From Prevotella communis (lineage in GTDB: Bacteria > Bacteroidota > Bacteroidia > Bacteroidales > Bacteroidaceae), in assembly GCF_022024175.1 (NCBI RefSeq), contig NZ_CP091794.1, forward strand, positions 2,914,001-2,978,000: 64,000 nt of DNA, read 5' to 3'. A program made the position numbers and the translations under genes. This document shows positions 43,827 through 52,598 of this stretch, piece by piece. The notes under the pieces are model-generated. The model was not told where the DNA came from. It saw only the letters and a program-made list of their open reading frames with translations, and did not search any database. Every line of letters starts with the position of its first letter. Position 1 is the stretch's first letter.

Positions 43827-43927
43827 TACCTTTTTCTTTTATGCACAAAACAAAAAATAGGATAATTTTCCAAGACTTCCTCTCCAAAGAGCAGAAACGC
43901 CAAAGAAACCCAACTGATTTACAGTGG

Positions 43928-43954
43928 ATTACAAAAAAAGTTCGGAAAAGTTCG
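43928..43954. repeat. Second copy of the GTTCG-pair 27-mer
   Basis: It has 26 of 27 positions in common with 43218-43244, including GTTCG at 43940 and 43950. It stands 6 nt beyond the regulator stop codon and about 100 bp upstream of the second DUF3244-like promoter, the same relative place as the first copy. Confidence 0.75.
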
Positions 43955-43960
43955 GGAGAG

Positions 43961-45700
43961 CTACTTTAAAGCATTAAACAGGTTACTTTTTAGCGTTCTA
44001 GCACCTTTCTGCCCAAACAGGCGTTCGTTTGCATCTGACTTGGCGTCAGACAAAACAGACTTTGAATTGCCCAACATAATTCTAATAGAAGAATCAGACA
44101 TTCCAAGAATAATTAAGACACAAACCTGTTGCTGCAACTGGGAAAGTGGCGTTCCCTCAGAGAAAGACTTATATAAGTCGGGGAAGCTCTTGCTAAACTG
44201 TCTTATCAATAAGCTCCATTCGCCATCCGAAGGATTGGGCTTTTCTGTTTTAAGATTTGATTTTTTGATAAACAATTGAGCAATGGGACTATTGACAAAT
44301 GTTTCCGTTGCATCAGTATGTTCTGTCTGATCGTTCTCCAGTTGTAGACGCTTGATGATTTCAGTAAGTTCAGCCTCTTTCGCTTCTTTTGCAGCAATCA
44401 CGCCTTCGTAGTTCTTACTCTTAAGCATCTGCAGTTCCGCTGATATCTCCGAACGCGCACTAATAGCACTCTCTAATTTTTTAGACAGCTTCAGTATCTC
44501 CTGTTTTTTCTTATTCTTATATCGGAGGTATAGCCATAATAGCAGCGCTACGACCAAAAACGAAATAACACCAATGAATGTTGAACGCATTTTCAGTTTT
44601 CGAGAGGTCTCACGTTCCTGTTCAGCTTCTTTCTGGCTCCTGTTATAATTATATAAAGCCGACATCTGATGGATTGAATTCGTACGCAGCTGATTGTGGA
44701 GCGTATCCTGCGCAGCTTCATATAATAGTGAGAAATGGAAAACAGAATCTACATCATGGCGCTTTCTATATACGTTCAACAAGCCCCTATAGCCTTCGGA
44801 CAGATAACCATATCTGATTGCCTTACGAAATAGTTGTTCTGCAGAATCCAGACGATTCACAGATAAATCATAGAAGCCTTTAACATAATAATAGCCTTCA
44901 CGTCCACTTACTATATTCCCATTTTCGTCATACCAACCAGACTCTTTTTCGAAGATTTCTTTAGCCCACGAAGCTTTCTCCATCTCTCCCCTTTCCATAT
45001 AATAATAAATGGTGGGGCATAAGACTCTTGCAGCACTTTGTTTGTCACCAATACGTTTCAAATCCTCATACACGCCAAGAGAAACATAAAATACAGAGTC
45101 AATGTCATTCAACAAGATATATGGACTTACCAATTCATACTTTGCAAGAAGATAATCCTTCTCTGTAGAGGTTTTCTTAACATTCTCAACATAATGGTTC
45201 AACGCCCATATCTCATCTTGAGGTAGATTTTGGTTATGAAACACCAAAGACATTTGTCCATAGATATTCTTCAGGAGTTCAAAATTACAGTCAGCCTTGG
45301 TTGTATCAACCTTGCTTAGTGCAGAATAATAAGCTTGAATACCTTCGGGTGACTGGCCCAAATCAATCAGGGAGCAACCATACATATAATATGCCAAGGC
45401 AGCTTCCTCATCATCACCATTCGCTTCGAAATAATCCACCAACTCTTTTGTCAGAGAATCAGTAGTAAAGACTGCACCCGCTTTCATTTCGGCTGCAGCC
45501 AACTGCAACTGATACTGTTTCTGAAAATGAGAGCCAAATTCAGACTGATGAACACCTAAACTATCTAAAATAGCAAGAGCAGAGTCGGCATCATGATACA
45601 TAACAGCCCTTGCACGCGACAAAGCATCGCGATAATCACGTTTTTCTGTACAAGAAAGAAAAGCAAAAAGAACGAAGATGAATACTAAAAACTGTTTCAT
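43961..45700 (-). CDS. TPR-transmembrane-HTH lipoprotein regulator
   Basis: 579 residues. The N-terminus has a lipobox (FAFLSC, Cys17). Residues 25-360 are TPR-like helical repeats. One membrane segment lies near 376-393 (FIGVISFLVVALLLWLYLRY), then a coiled coil (about 397-455). The C-terminal domain contains PLSQLQQQVCVLIILGMSDS, near residue 515, followed by a LuxR-like helix-turn-helix pattern. The sensor part would be periplasmic and the HTH cytoplasmic, so it is a one-component membrane regulator. The two adjacent DUF3244-like genes with repeated GTTCG pairs are likely targets. It overlaps ispF by 1 nt. Confidence 0.78.
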   Translation of the reverse strand: MKQFLVFIFVLFAFLSCTEKRDYRDALSRARAVMYHDADSALAILDSLGVHQSEFGSHFQKQYQLQLAAAEMKAGAVFTTDSLTKELVDYFEANGDDEEAALAYYMYGCSLIDLGQSPEGIQAYYSALSKVDTTKADCNFELLKNIYGQMSLVFHNQNLPQDEIWALNHYVENVKKTSTEKDYLLAKYELVSPYILLNDIDSVFYVSLGVYEDLKRIGDKQSAARVLCPTIYYYMERGEMEKASWAKEIFEKESGWYDENGNIVSGREGYYYVKGFYDLSVNRLDSAEQLFRKAIRYGYLSEGYRGLLNVYRKRHDVDSVFHFSLLYEAAQDTLHNQLRTNSIHQMSALYNYNRSQKEAEQERETSRKLKMRSTFIGVISFLVVALLLWLYLRYKNKKKQEILKLSKKLESAISARSEISAELQMLKSKNYEGVIAAKEAKEAELTEIIKRLQLENDQTEHTDATETFVNSPIAQLFIKKSNLKTEKPNPSDGEWSLLIRQFSKSFPDLYKSFSEGTPLSQLQQQVCVLIILGMSDSSIRIMLGNSKSVLSDAKSDANERLFGQKGARTLKSNLFNALK

Positions 45701-46179
45701 CAGATCTTTTCAATCAACGCAACGGCATAGGCTGAGATGCCTTCTTGCCGTCCTGTAAAACCAAGTTTCTCTGTTGTCGTAGCCTTTATGGAAATCTGAT
45801 CCGGGTCACAGCCTATGACACGCGCCATACACTGCTGCATCTCAGGGATATGCGGGTTCATCTTAGGCTTCTCTGCACAAATCGTGGCATCGATATTACC
45901 CAGACGATAGCCCTTAGAGGCAATGAGTTCTATAGTTTTCTTGAGGATAATCTTACTATCCATTCCGTCAGTTTCAGCAGAAGTATCAGGGAAATGATAG
46001 CCTATATCACGCATATTTGCAGCACCAAGTATGGCATCACAGATAGCATGAATCAACACATCGGCATCGCTATGGCCCAACAAGCCCATAGTATGTTCCA
46101 ACTTAATGCCACCCATCCACAGGTCGCGGCCTTCTACCAACTGATGGACATCATAGCCCATTCCAACTCTAATCATCAT
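45700..46179 (-). CDS. ispF: 2-C-methyl-D-erythritol 2,4-cyclodiphosphate synthase
   Basis: 159 residues. Cytoplasmic enzyme of the MEP isoprenoid pathway, converting CDP-methylerythritol 2-phosphate to the cyclic diphosphate with release of CMP. Diagnostic motifs are VGMGYDVHQLVEGR (metal-binding Asp and His), GLLGHSDADVLIHAI and KATTTEKLGFTGRQEG. The length is normal. Methionines 1 and 2 are both plausible starts. The gene sits between porV and the TPR-HTH regulator in a compact minus-strand operon; a TAACG-type tandem array lies just upstream of its start. Confidence 0.96.
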   Translation of the reverse strand: MMIRVGMGYDVHQLVEGRDLWMGGIKLEHTMGLLGHSDADVLIHAICDAILGAANMRDIGYHFPDTSAETDGMDSKIILKKTIELIASKGYRLGNIDATICAEKPKMNPHIPEMQQCMARVIGCDPDQISIKATTTEKLGFTGRQEGISAYAVALIEKI

Positions 46180-46187
46180 TCTATTAT

Positions 46188-46212
46188 ATTCGTTATGACG
46201 TTATCCCGTTAA
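46188..46212. repeat. TAACG octamer array before ispF
   Basis: On the minus strand, 8-bp units TTTAACGG, GATAACGT and CATAACGA end about 9 nt before the ispF ATG. Confidence 0.65.
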
Positions 46213-46219
46213 AATACCA

Positions 46220-47425
46220 TTACTTAAAAAGATCTTTCAGACCATCCATATCAAATGCCAAGGTGAAACGCAGTGTCTGATCAAGGGGATTGGTCTGAGC
46301 CGTTGAGATGACATAGCCCACATCAAGTGAGAAGACATTCATGCGGAAGCCACCACCCACGGTAAAGTACTTTCGATTACCCTTTGATTCCGACTCATGG
46401 TGATAACCGGCACGGAGCGAGAACTGATCATTGTACACATACTCAGCACCTACACTCCACTGAATCTCCTCAAGTTCTTCCTTGAATCCGCCTGGAGCAT
46501 CACTGAAACTGGTAAAAATACCCTTGATACTCGACATGTCGCTATATTGCTCGCGCACATACTGCTGATACTCACTAGCATTATATCTCGTATCATCGCC
46601 ACCGAGCTCCTTATCAATATACTGTTGCATGGTGGGAACCGTAGGAACCAGCAGTTTATTGGCATCAAAAGCGAGTGTGAAGCGGTTGTATTCGTCGACT
46701 GGTACCAACAATGAAGCACCTACACGCAAGTTTGCAGGAATAAACTGACTCTCATCGTCACCATAGAACGAAATCTTACTACCGATATTTGTAACAGTAG
46801 CACCAAGGCCCAACTGACATTCACGATTGCCAAGCATCATATAGTTATTATAATACATGGCAATATCGGCTGCAAACGCAGAGGCTGGTTTAGAACCTTC
46901 ACTGAAATAATCATAACGCAGGTCACTATAAATCCAGCGCAATCCTACACCCAGAGAGAATGTCTCACTCAGCATACGAGAATAAGCCACATCAAGTGCC
47001 ATTTCATAAGGCTTCACCGTCATGGACTCATCCAGTCCCTCCGCATCGGTATACACCTCACCAAGTGAGAAATAACGCAGAGAACCTGACAATGCGCCAT
47101 AATCGCCTATACGATAATAGCCAGCCACATATGCCAAGTCAATATCATTAACCAACTGTCGCAACCAAGGTGTGTAGTTGAGCGCTACACCAGCACGACT
47201 AATACAGAACGGGTATTTTGCCAAGTTCCAGTACTGAGAGTTGACATCAGGATCAGTAGCCACACCCACATCACCCATACCGGCAGCACGAGCGTCTGGG
47301 GCAATGGTCTGAGAGATGACAGCATGTTCCACCGGATTGAACGTGGTGTTCTTGTCATCGGCATGAGCCATCACAAAGGACATAGAACAACAGCCTATTG
47401 CCAAAAGAATCTTCTTTATTTTCAT
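46220..47425 (-). CDS. porV: Type IX secretion outer-membrane protein PorV
   Basis: 401 residues. It has a signal peptide (cleavage near AHADD), then the PorV/LptO start VISQTIAPDARAAGMGDVGV and a FadL-like beta-barrel rich in aromatic strands, ending in RFTLAFDMDGLKDLF. PorV shuttles T9SS cargo from the Sov translocon to the PorU sortase at the outer membrane. It lies 57 bp downstream of porU on the same strand, the arrangement expected for these partners. Likely cargo in this window are the sorting-tail proteins at 6898-9177, 9275-16843 and 55719-57575. Confidence 0.93.
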   Translation of the reverse strand: MKIKKILLAIGCCSMSFVMAHADDKNTTFNPVEHAVISQTIAPDARAAGMGDVGVATDPDVNSQYWNLAKYPFCISRAGVALNYTPWLRQLVNDIDLAYVAGYYRIGDYGALSGSLRYFSLGEVYTDAEGLDESMTVKPYEMALDVAYSRMLSETFSLGVGLRWIYSDLRYDYFSEGSKPASAFAADIAMYYNNYMMLGNRECQLGLGATVTNIGSKISFYGDDESQFIPANLRVGASLLVPVDEYNRFTLAFDANKLLVPTVPTMQQYIDKELGGDDTRYNASEYQQYVREQYSDMSSIKGIFTSFSDAPGGFKEELEEIQWSVGAEYVYNDQFSLRAGYHHESESKGNRKYFTVGGGFRMNVFSLDVGYVISTAQTNPLDQTLRFTLAFDMDGLKDLFK

Positions 47426-47433
47426 TGTAATTT

Positions 47434-47466
47434 TCGTTATGACGTAATAACGTTATATCGTTATAA
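47434..47466. repeat. TAACG octamer array before porV
   Basis: On the minus strand, units TATAACGA, TATAACGT, TATTACGT and CATAACGA, ending about 8 nt before the porV ATG. Confidence 0.7.
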
Positions 47467-47482
47467 CGCAACAACACCTTAT

Positions 47483-50400
47483 TTATTGTCCCAGGACAAT
47501 CAATTTCTTGGCTTGCGAGGCTTTAGAGCTGCCATTATTACTAATCAGGACACGGTAAAGATAGACGCCCGTCTTCAATCGGCTACCACTACCTGTAGTC
47601 AAATCCCAATCAATCGTATAAGTATGATCCGTAGGTATACCTGTCTCAGACTTCCTCCACAACAGACGGCCGGAAGTATCGAAGACTTCCAGTTCTACAT
47701 CCACCTCACTTCCTGCACGGTCATGACTGATAACAAAACTGGTAGATGTAGTAGCAGGATTCTTCGTACATATCACGTTACTTAATGTGGGCTGTTGGGT
47801 AGCATTCACCACAAACGACAACTCAGCGACAGAGGAATTATTCTGTGCATCCCAAGCTCTGAAAAGGAGCTTATGCGGGCCATCCGACAGCTCCGGCAGT
47901 ACATAGTCAACTTTTCCCTTGCAATAGTCACCAAAGTCATATTGGAAACGCTCATTGAGTTGATAGGTAAGGTTCATATCATTATCAATGATGAGTTCCA
48001 AATCGTGACCGATACCGCCAGAAACATTGATACCGTCCTTATCCGTCAGCTCTGCATAGAAATAGGGTGTGGCATTCACCGTACTGCCATTTACAAACGA
48101 CTCACTATTCAGATAGCAATAGATTGACGGTCCTACGCCGTCATTGGACAAATCCTCAGTACCTGTCAGCGTGAAACTCTCACACTCACCATGAGCTGAC
48201 AATGATTTGTCGTTATTGACTGCATAGACAAGGAATAGACCCGTTTTATCGGAATAACTGATATCCTTGGGAACTGCAAAAGAGAACGAGAACTGACCAT
48301 TACGTATACTGTCACTACCGTTGTATATGGTATTCGGACGATCCAGGAACTCAAAGGCTGTCTCTGTAGCTACCGGATCATTCTGTTTACCAACAATGGT
48401 CTCTTCGATATCACGAACCGTAATTGTGACAACACCATTGAAATCCGCATGCCCAGGCAAATGACCTTTCAGGGTTACCTTTGAACCTGCCTTCAGCTGC
48501 TGGATTCCATCAGCAACAGCCTTGCCGTTGACACTATCAATAACAGCCTGCTCCGTAGGACTAGCCAGAGTCAGGGCTGGATCTCCCAAAAGGACATATT
48601 GCAATTTATTGGTAAGCATTTCCGTAGAACCTGACACGAAATCATTCTTAGCAAGGTAGGCCGCTTCTCCGATTGTAAGACGGCGTCCATTCTTACTGGC
48701 CAGGAGGTATTTCATAAACGACTGATTCTGCAGTCGGTTGTAAGAGGCATAAACGGTACGTGTGGTGCCGTAGAAGGCAATAGAACCACCCTTCTTATTA
48801 AACATTGCCGTCTCACCTATATTATCACTCTGACCATCAAAAGGAGCCACATCACAAGCGGCAGTAACCCACAAGGGCAGACGCAAGGAAGAGGCTTCTC
48901 CAAAATCCGTAATACGCAACACGGCTTCATGAGAAAGCAACGAGGGACCACCATGTCCTGAATAGTTCATCACCAACGCTCCTTTCTGAAGCTGTTGTTT
49001 AATCAGGCGCGTAACATCCGGAAAACTATTTCCTGTTGAAGAGGTCACACGTGTATAGGCATCCCAATAAATCTTTTTGATATCGTAATTAGCGTAAAGG
49101 CTCTTCACCGTACTCACAACAGCCTCTGCATCCTGCATGTGACGGTTCTGGTCGCCATCATCACCCAGGAAGCACAAGGTATTCTGCCATGCGCCAGCAT
49201 AGGCATTGGTACGATAAGCATAAATCTTATCCACCAGTATCTTGGCCTCCTCGGCCGTACGAGCAGACAAGCGACCGACGGCGGCATCGAACTTATCCTT
49301 CAATATACTGCCACCCTCGTTATCGTCCAGCAAGCAGTAATAATCGTCGGACACATAGGACTTCGTAGCACTGAAAGAGTTCTCACTCTCGTAGCAAAGC
49401 AGGAAATCATCAGGTGAAAGACTGCGCCAGCCACTAGACAACATACGGTTATCCCAAGCACCATCTCCAAAGAGCAGCAGATAACGTGGCTGGTCGGCCT
49501 CCGTCCCTGCCCTATCATATAGCATCTTCATGTATCGGCGATAGGCATTGGCATCTGGAGTACCACTGGAGAACTCATTATAAAGCTCATCTGCAGGAAC
49601 AATTCTCACACGCAAGCTATCATAGGTCTCATGGAGCGTCTTCAAGCGTTCTGCCTCTGAAAGAAGCTTCTGGCTGGTAGGTATAATGATTACCATATCT
49701 ACCGCCGAGTCTGCGTGATGGTCCTGGTTCGTGATGTCATAGAGATACTCTGGTACTGGAAGCGAGGTTGAAAAGTCTGTAAGCGCTTTTGGCGTAGAAT
49801 AGCACAATGACACGTAATCCAAACGAACTTCACCACCTGATGTCTGACGAAGCGTCAGTTTATTGTCTGTGGTCTTCATCACAGAATCAGGTAATAAAAA
49901 TTTCCAGCTGGCCTGGGTAGCAACAGCATTACCATCAGACAAAGTCCCGGAACTTGTTAGCCCGGAAGATGCTGTCAACGTCCCAATCGTTGTGCCATTC
50001 ATCAACAACGTTGCCACAAACTTAGAGTCGTATGACAGGTTTACATTTATCTGCGTCGTCGTGGAATGAACGCCAGGCAAAGTGATGTTACGGTCAGAGC
50101 CAACCGTGAGTTTCTCGCTGGTATAGAGATTACGGCCACTGTGGTACCAAGCATAGTCATCTACCTCATACAAGTCATGATAATCACTGGCAGAAGGATA
50201 ATATGAACTGACAAAAGACGCGCTATCCGCTGTCAGAGGTTCACCATCGCTCTCGGTCAGGAAATAATAGCCATAATCTGAATAGGGATTACGCGTACGG
50301 GCAAGAGTTGTATTAGACGCCCAGCTAACTGGTCCTGAAGCATGAAACAGTCTTTTCCCTTTAATCGTACACGTGGCCACTTCCTTCAAATCATCTGTCT

Positions 50401-51013
50401 CCGAAAGATACTCTCCAGTCAGTACCTCTGGTTGCAGTTCTCCGCCATAACCGTATATTTTGACTTTCTTAGGATTCTTAAATCCTGCCTTTCTAATCAA
50501 AGCGTCTGTCAGATGATAAAAACCCGTCTCTGGCACACGAATCTTAGCCCAATGTCCACTAGACAAAACTGAATGGGCTACATAACGATCGCCCGACGAT
50601 GACGCACGGCGGGTCTTTCCTGCAGGTGCAGATTTCACCTGCAACTGAAAGCTCACAAGTTTCTGATATTTACCCTCACGAAAAACAAGTGGAACGAACT
50701 GGGCATACAAAGTACCACTCTTTCGTGACACACCTACATATTGCTGTATCCGCGGCAACTCTGGCAGTTGTTCAGTAGTAATGGCATGATAACGATTAAC
50801 GTCTTCCTCTGCCATATCCAGAAACTCCGGATAAACAATTCTCACCTCATAAGTCGAGTCCGCATAATTACCTCCCAAAGGCCACGAGTAATTGACGGAA
50901 GGCAACAAAGAGTCAATTTTAACTTCCTCGGCTGTGAGATTATAAAAACCCTGTGCCATAGTAGAAACCATGCCACATATCATCATCAGCCAAATCAGAA
51001 AAAATCTTCTCAT
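47483..51013 (-). CDS. porU: Type IX secretion system sortase PorU
   Basis: 1176 residues. Gingipain-like (C25) cysteine protease that removes sorting tails and attaches cargo to A-LPS on the cell surface. A signal peptide ends near MAQG. The catalytic His lies in VMNYSGHGG (near residue 686) and the Cys in VTAACDVAPFDG (near 719), both intact. The C-terminus has a gliding-motility/sorting-like beta domain (LRTGVYLY-type LKTGVYLYRVLI) ending KKLIVLGQ. It starts 5 nt after the FAH-family gene and is followed by porV, so the three are one operon. Confidence 0.93.
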   Translation of the reverse strand: MRRFFLIWLMMICGMVSTMAQGFYNLTAEEVKIDSLLPSVNYSWPLGGNYADSTYEVRIVYPEFLDMAEEDVNRYHAITTEQLPELPRIQQYVGVSRKSGTLYAQFVPLVFREGKYQKLVSFQLQVKSAPAGKTRRASSSGDRYVAHSVLSSGHWAKIRVPETGFYHLTDALIRKAGFKNPKKVKIYGYGGELQPEVLTGEYLSETDDLKEVATCTIKGKRLFHASGPVSWASNTTLARTRNPYSDYGYYFLTESDGEPLTADSASFVSSYYPSASDYHDLYEVDDYAWYHSGRNLYTSEKLTVGSDRNITLPGVHSTTTQINVNLSYDSKFVATLLMNGTTIGTLTASSGLTSSGTLSDGNAVATQASWKFLLPDSVMKTTDNKLTLRQTSGGEVRLDYVSLCYSTPKALTDFSTSLPVPEYLYDITNQDHHADSAVDMVIIIPTSQKLLSEAERLKTLHETYDSLRVRIVPADELYNEFSSGTPDANAYRRYMKMLYDRAGTEADQPRYLLLFGDGAWDNRMLSSGWRSLSPDDFLLCYESENSFSATKSYVSDDYYCLLDDNEGGSILKDKFDAAVGRLSARTAEEAKILVDKIYAYRTNAYAGAWQNTLCFLGDDGDQNRHMQDAEAVVSTVKSLYANYDIKKIYWDAYTRVTSSTGNSFPDVTRLIKQQLQKGALVMNYSGHGGPSLLSHEAVLRITDFGEASSLRLPLWVTAACDVAPFDGQSDNIGETAMFNKKGGSIAFYGTTRTVYASYNRLQNQSFMKYLLASKNGRRLTIGEAAYLAKNDFVSGSTEMLTNKLQYVLLGDPALTLASPTEQAVIDSVNGKAVADGIQQLKAGSKVTLKGHLPGHADFNGVVTITVRDIEETIVGKQNDPVATETAFEFLDRPNTIYNGSDSIRNGQFSFSFAVPKDISYSDKTGLFLVYAVNNDKSLSAHGECESFTLTGTEDLSNDGVGPSIYCYLNSESFVNGSTVNATPYFYAELTDKDGINVSGGIGHDLELIIDNDMNLTYQLNERFQYDFGDYCKGKVDYVLPELSDGPHKLLFRAWDAQNNSSVAELSFVVNATQQPTLSNVICTKNPATTSTSFVISHDRAGSEVDVELEVFDTSGRLLWRKSETGIPTDHTYTIDWDLTTGSGSRLKTGVYLYRVLISNNGSSKASQAKKLIVLGQ

Positions 51014-51018
51014 CAGTC

Positions 51019-51636
51019 TTACTTACAATCAAATTCCAGCACCTTACGGTCTTCCAGCCAACCTTCCAAGTGGTCGTTAATCTTTACCGGACCAACACCA
51101 ACAGGGGTTCCTGTATATAAGAGGTCGCCCGTCTTCAATGTGAAATAGGTTGAGATATAACTAATCAACTCGTCCACCTTATAGAGCATATCGCTTGAAC
51201 AGCCTTCCTGCACCGTATTACCATTTATATCCAAATGAAAATGCAGGGCCTGAACATCACGGAATTTCTCCTTTTCAACCCACTGACCTATCACAGCGGA
51301 GCCGTCGAAGCCCTTACAAATCTCCCATGGCTGGCCATTCTTACGAGCCTCTTCCTGCCAGTCGCGAGCTGTAAAATCAATCCCCACTGTCACCGCATCA
51401 TAATAACGATGAGCAAAGCGTACGGGAATGCCTTTACCCAGACGACATATTCGGACAACCAATTCCGTCTCGTAATCCACACGCTCGGACCAGTCGGGGA
51501 TAAAAAACGGCTTTCCGTCCTTCAATAAAGCAGAATCAGCTTTCGTGAAAATTACAGGCTTCTCTGGTTTATATAACGCACCATCCAACTCTTTATTGTG
51601 CAGTGCATAATTCATTCCTACAGCAAAAATCTTCAT
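51019..51636 (-). CDS. Fumarylacetoacetate hydrolase family protein
   Basis: 205 residues. Cytoplasmic metal-dependent enzyme of the FAH superfamily (acylpyruvate hydrolase or 2-keto-acid decarboxylase type). Motifs include MKIFAVGMNYALHNKEL, the metal-ligand segment VDYETELVV, VGIDFTARDWQ and GDLLYTGTPVGVGPV. The compact length fits FAHD1/YcgM-type members with a single domain; the exact substrate is not evident. It leads the operon with porU, using the -7 box at 51659-51666. Confidence 0.88.
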   Translation of the reverse strand: MKIFAVGMNYALHNKELDGALYKPEKPVIFTKADSALLKDGKPFFIPDWSERVDYETELVVRICRLGKGIPVRFAHRYYDAVTVGIDFTARDWQEEARKNGQPWEICKGFDGSAVIGQWVEKEKFRDVQALHFHLDINGNTVQEGCSSDMLYKVDELISYISTYFTLKTGDLLYTGTPVGVGPVKINDHLEGWLEDRKVLEFDCK

Positions 51637-51658
51637 ATCTTCTTTCGTTTTGAGCCTA

Positions 51659-51666
51659 CAAAACTA
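51659..51666 (-). promoter_or_regulatory. -7 box of the FAH-porU-porV operon
   Basis: Minus-strand TAGTTTTG, 22 nt before the ATG at 51636, divergent from the esterase promoter. Confidence 0.55.
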
Positions 51667-51708
51667 ATATTTTTACTTGATTTGAGCAAACTTTTCAGAG
51701 AAAATGCG

Positions 51709-51716
51709 TACATTTG
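51709..51716 (+). promoter_or_regulatory. -7 box of the esterase gene
   Basis: TACATTTG followed by CACGC. It overlaps the in-frame ATG at 51704, which rules that start out, and leaves almost no leader before the ATG at 51722. Confidence 0.7.
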
Positions 51717-51721
51717 CACGC

Positions 51722-52531
51722 ATGAAACGTATCGTAACACTCATTTTATCTCTTCTGTGCTGGCTTAACATCTCAGCACAGTATGATTACCTGACGGCCA
51801 ATCGAAAGGTAATACCCGGTGGTTATGATTTCTGGATATACACGCCAGAGGACTATTATTATTCTCAGGAAAGCACACCTGTGATTATCTTCCTTCACGG
51901 CGCCAGCCTGTGCAGTCGTGACCTGAACCGTTCACGCCGCTATGGACCTTTGGATGCCATTGTCAAAGGCCGTGAGATTCCGGCACTGGTCATTGTGCCA
52001 CAGAATCCCGGTGGTGCATGGAATCCCAAGAAAATCAACGATGTATTAGAGTGGACCTTGAAAAACTACCCTGCTGACAGCACACGCGTCTATGTCTTAG
52101 GCATGAGCCTGGGAGGCTATGGCACACTGGACTTTGCAGGTACTTACCCCGAAAAGGTGGCTGCCGCAATGGCCCTATGCGGCGGTTCAACACTAAAGGA
52201 TCTGCAAGGACTTGGCAAACTCCCTTTATGGATTCTTCATGGAACAGCAGACAGGGCAGTAGGCATTAAAGAGTCCAAACGAATTGTCAAAGCACTTGAA
52301 GATGCTCATAACGATAGCAGACTGCGTTACGACTGGCTTCCAGGAGCCAACCATGGTGCATTGGCTCGCGCATTCTACCTGAAACGTACCTACGAGTGGC
52401 TCTTCCGGCATAGTCTGAAAGACAAGGACCGTCCTCTCTGTCGTGAATATAGTATTACGAATTCGGATTTGAAAGGAGCTTATAGCGACATGGACCGTAA
52501 CCTGCCAGACCCGGAAGTCATAGACGATTAA
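51722..52531 (+). CDS. Exported alpha/beta-hydrolase (esterase)
   Basis: 269 residues. It has a signal peptide MKRIVTLILSLLCWLNISAQ. It is an alpha/beta-hydrolase resembling PHB-depolymerase/feruloyl-esterase-type family members: oxyanion-hole motif FLHGASLCSRD, nucleophile elbow GMSLGGYG, acid in LHGTADRAV and a catalytic His in GANHGAL. It is probably periplasmic or surface and may cleave acyl groups from plant polysaccharides, but the substrate cannot be fixed from sequence. It is monocistronic, with a strong hairpin terminator following. Confidence 0.85.
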   Translation: MKRIVTLILSLLCWLNISAQYDYLTANRKVIPGGYDFWIYTPEDYYYSQESTPVIIFLHGASLCSRDLNRSRRYGPLDAIVKGREIPALVIVPQNPGGAWNPKKINDVLEWTLKNYPADSTRVYVLGMSLGGYGTLDFAGTYPEKVAAAMALCGGSTLKDLQGLGKLPLWILHGTADRAVGIKESKRIVKALEDAHNDSRLRYDWLPGANHGALARAFYLKRTYEWLFRHSLKDKDRPLCREYSITNSDLKGAYSDMDRNLPDPEVIDD

Positions 52532-52539
52532 CATAAAAA

Positions 52540-52570
52540 AATCAGCACCACCTATCAGGTAGTGCTGATT
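52540..52570. terminator. Shared bidirectional terminator of the esterase and tsf
   Basis: AATCAGCAC pairs with GTGCTGATT, and an inner ACCT-ATC-AGGT stem extends it. An A-run on the left serves the convergent tsf transcript and T-rich sequence on the right serves the esterase. Confidence 0.8.
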
Positions 52571-52598
52571 TATCATTATTTACGCTATTCGGGCAAAA

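Noticed and set aside
43158..43954. CRISPR array
   Set aside because: The GTTCG elements are only three, irregularly spaced over 800 bp, without uniform spacers or cas genes.
51704..51721. Upstream ATG for the esterase
   Set aside because: The -7 box at 51709-51716 overlaps it, so this ATG would not be in the mRNA. The signal peptide also starts at 51722.
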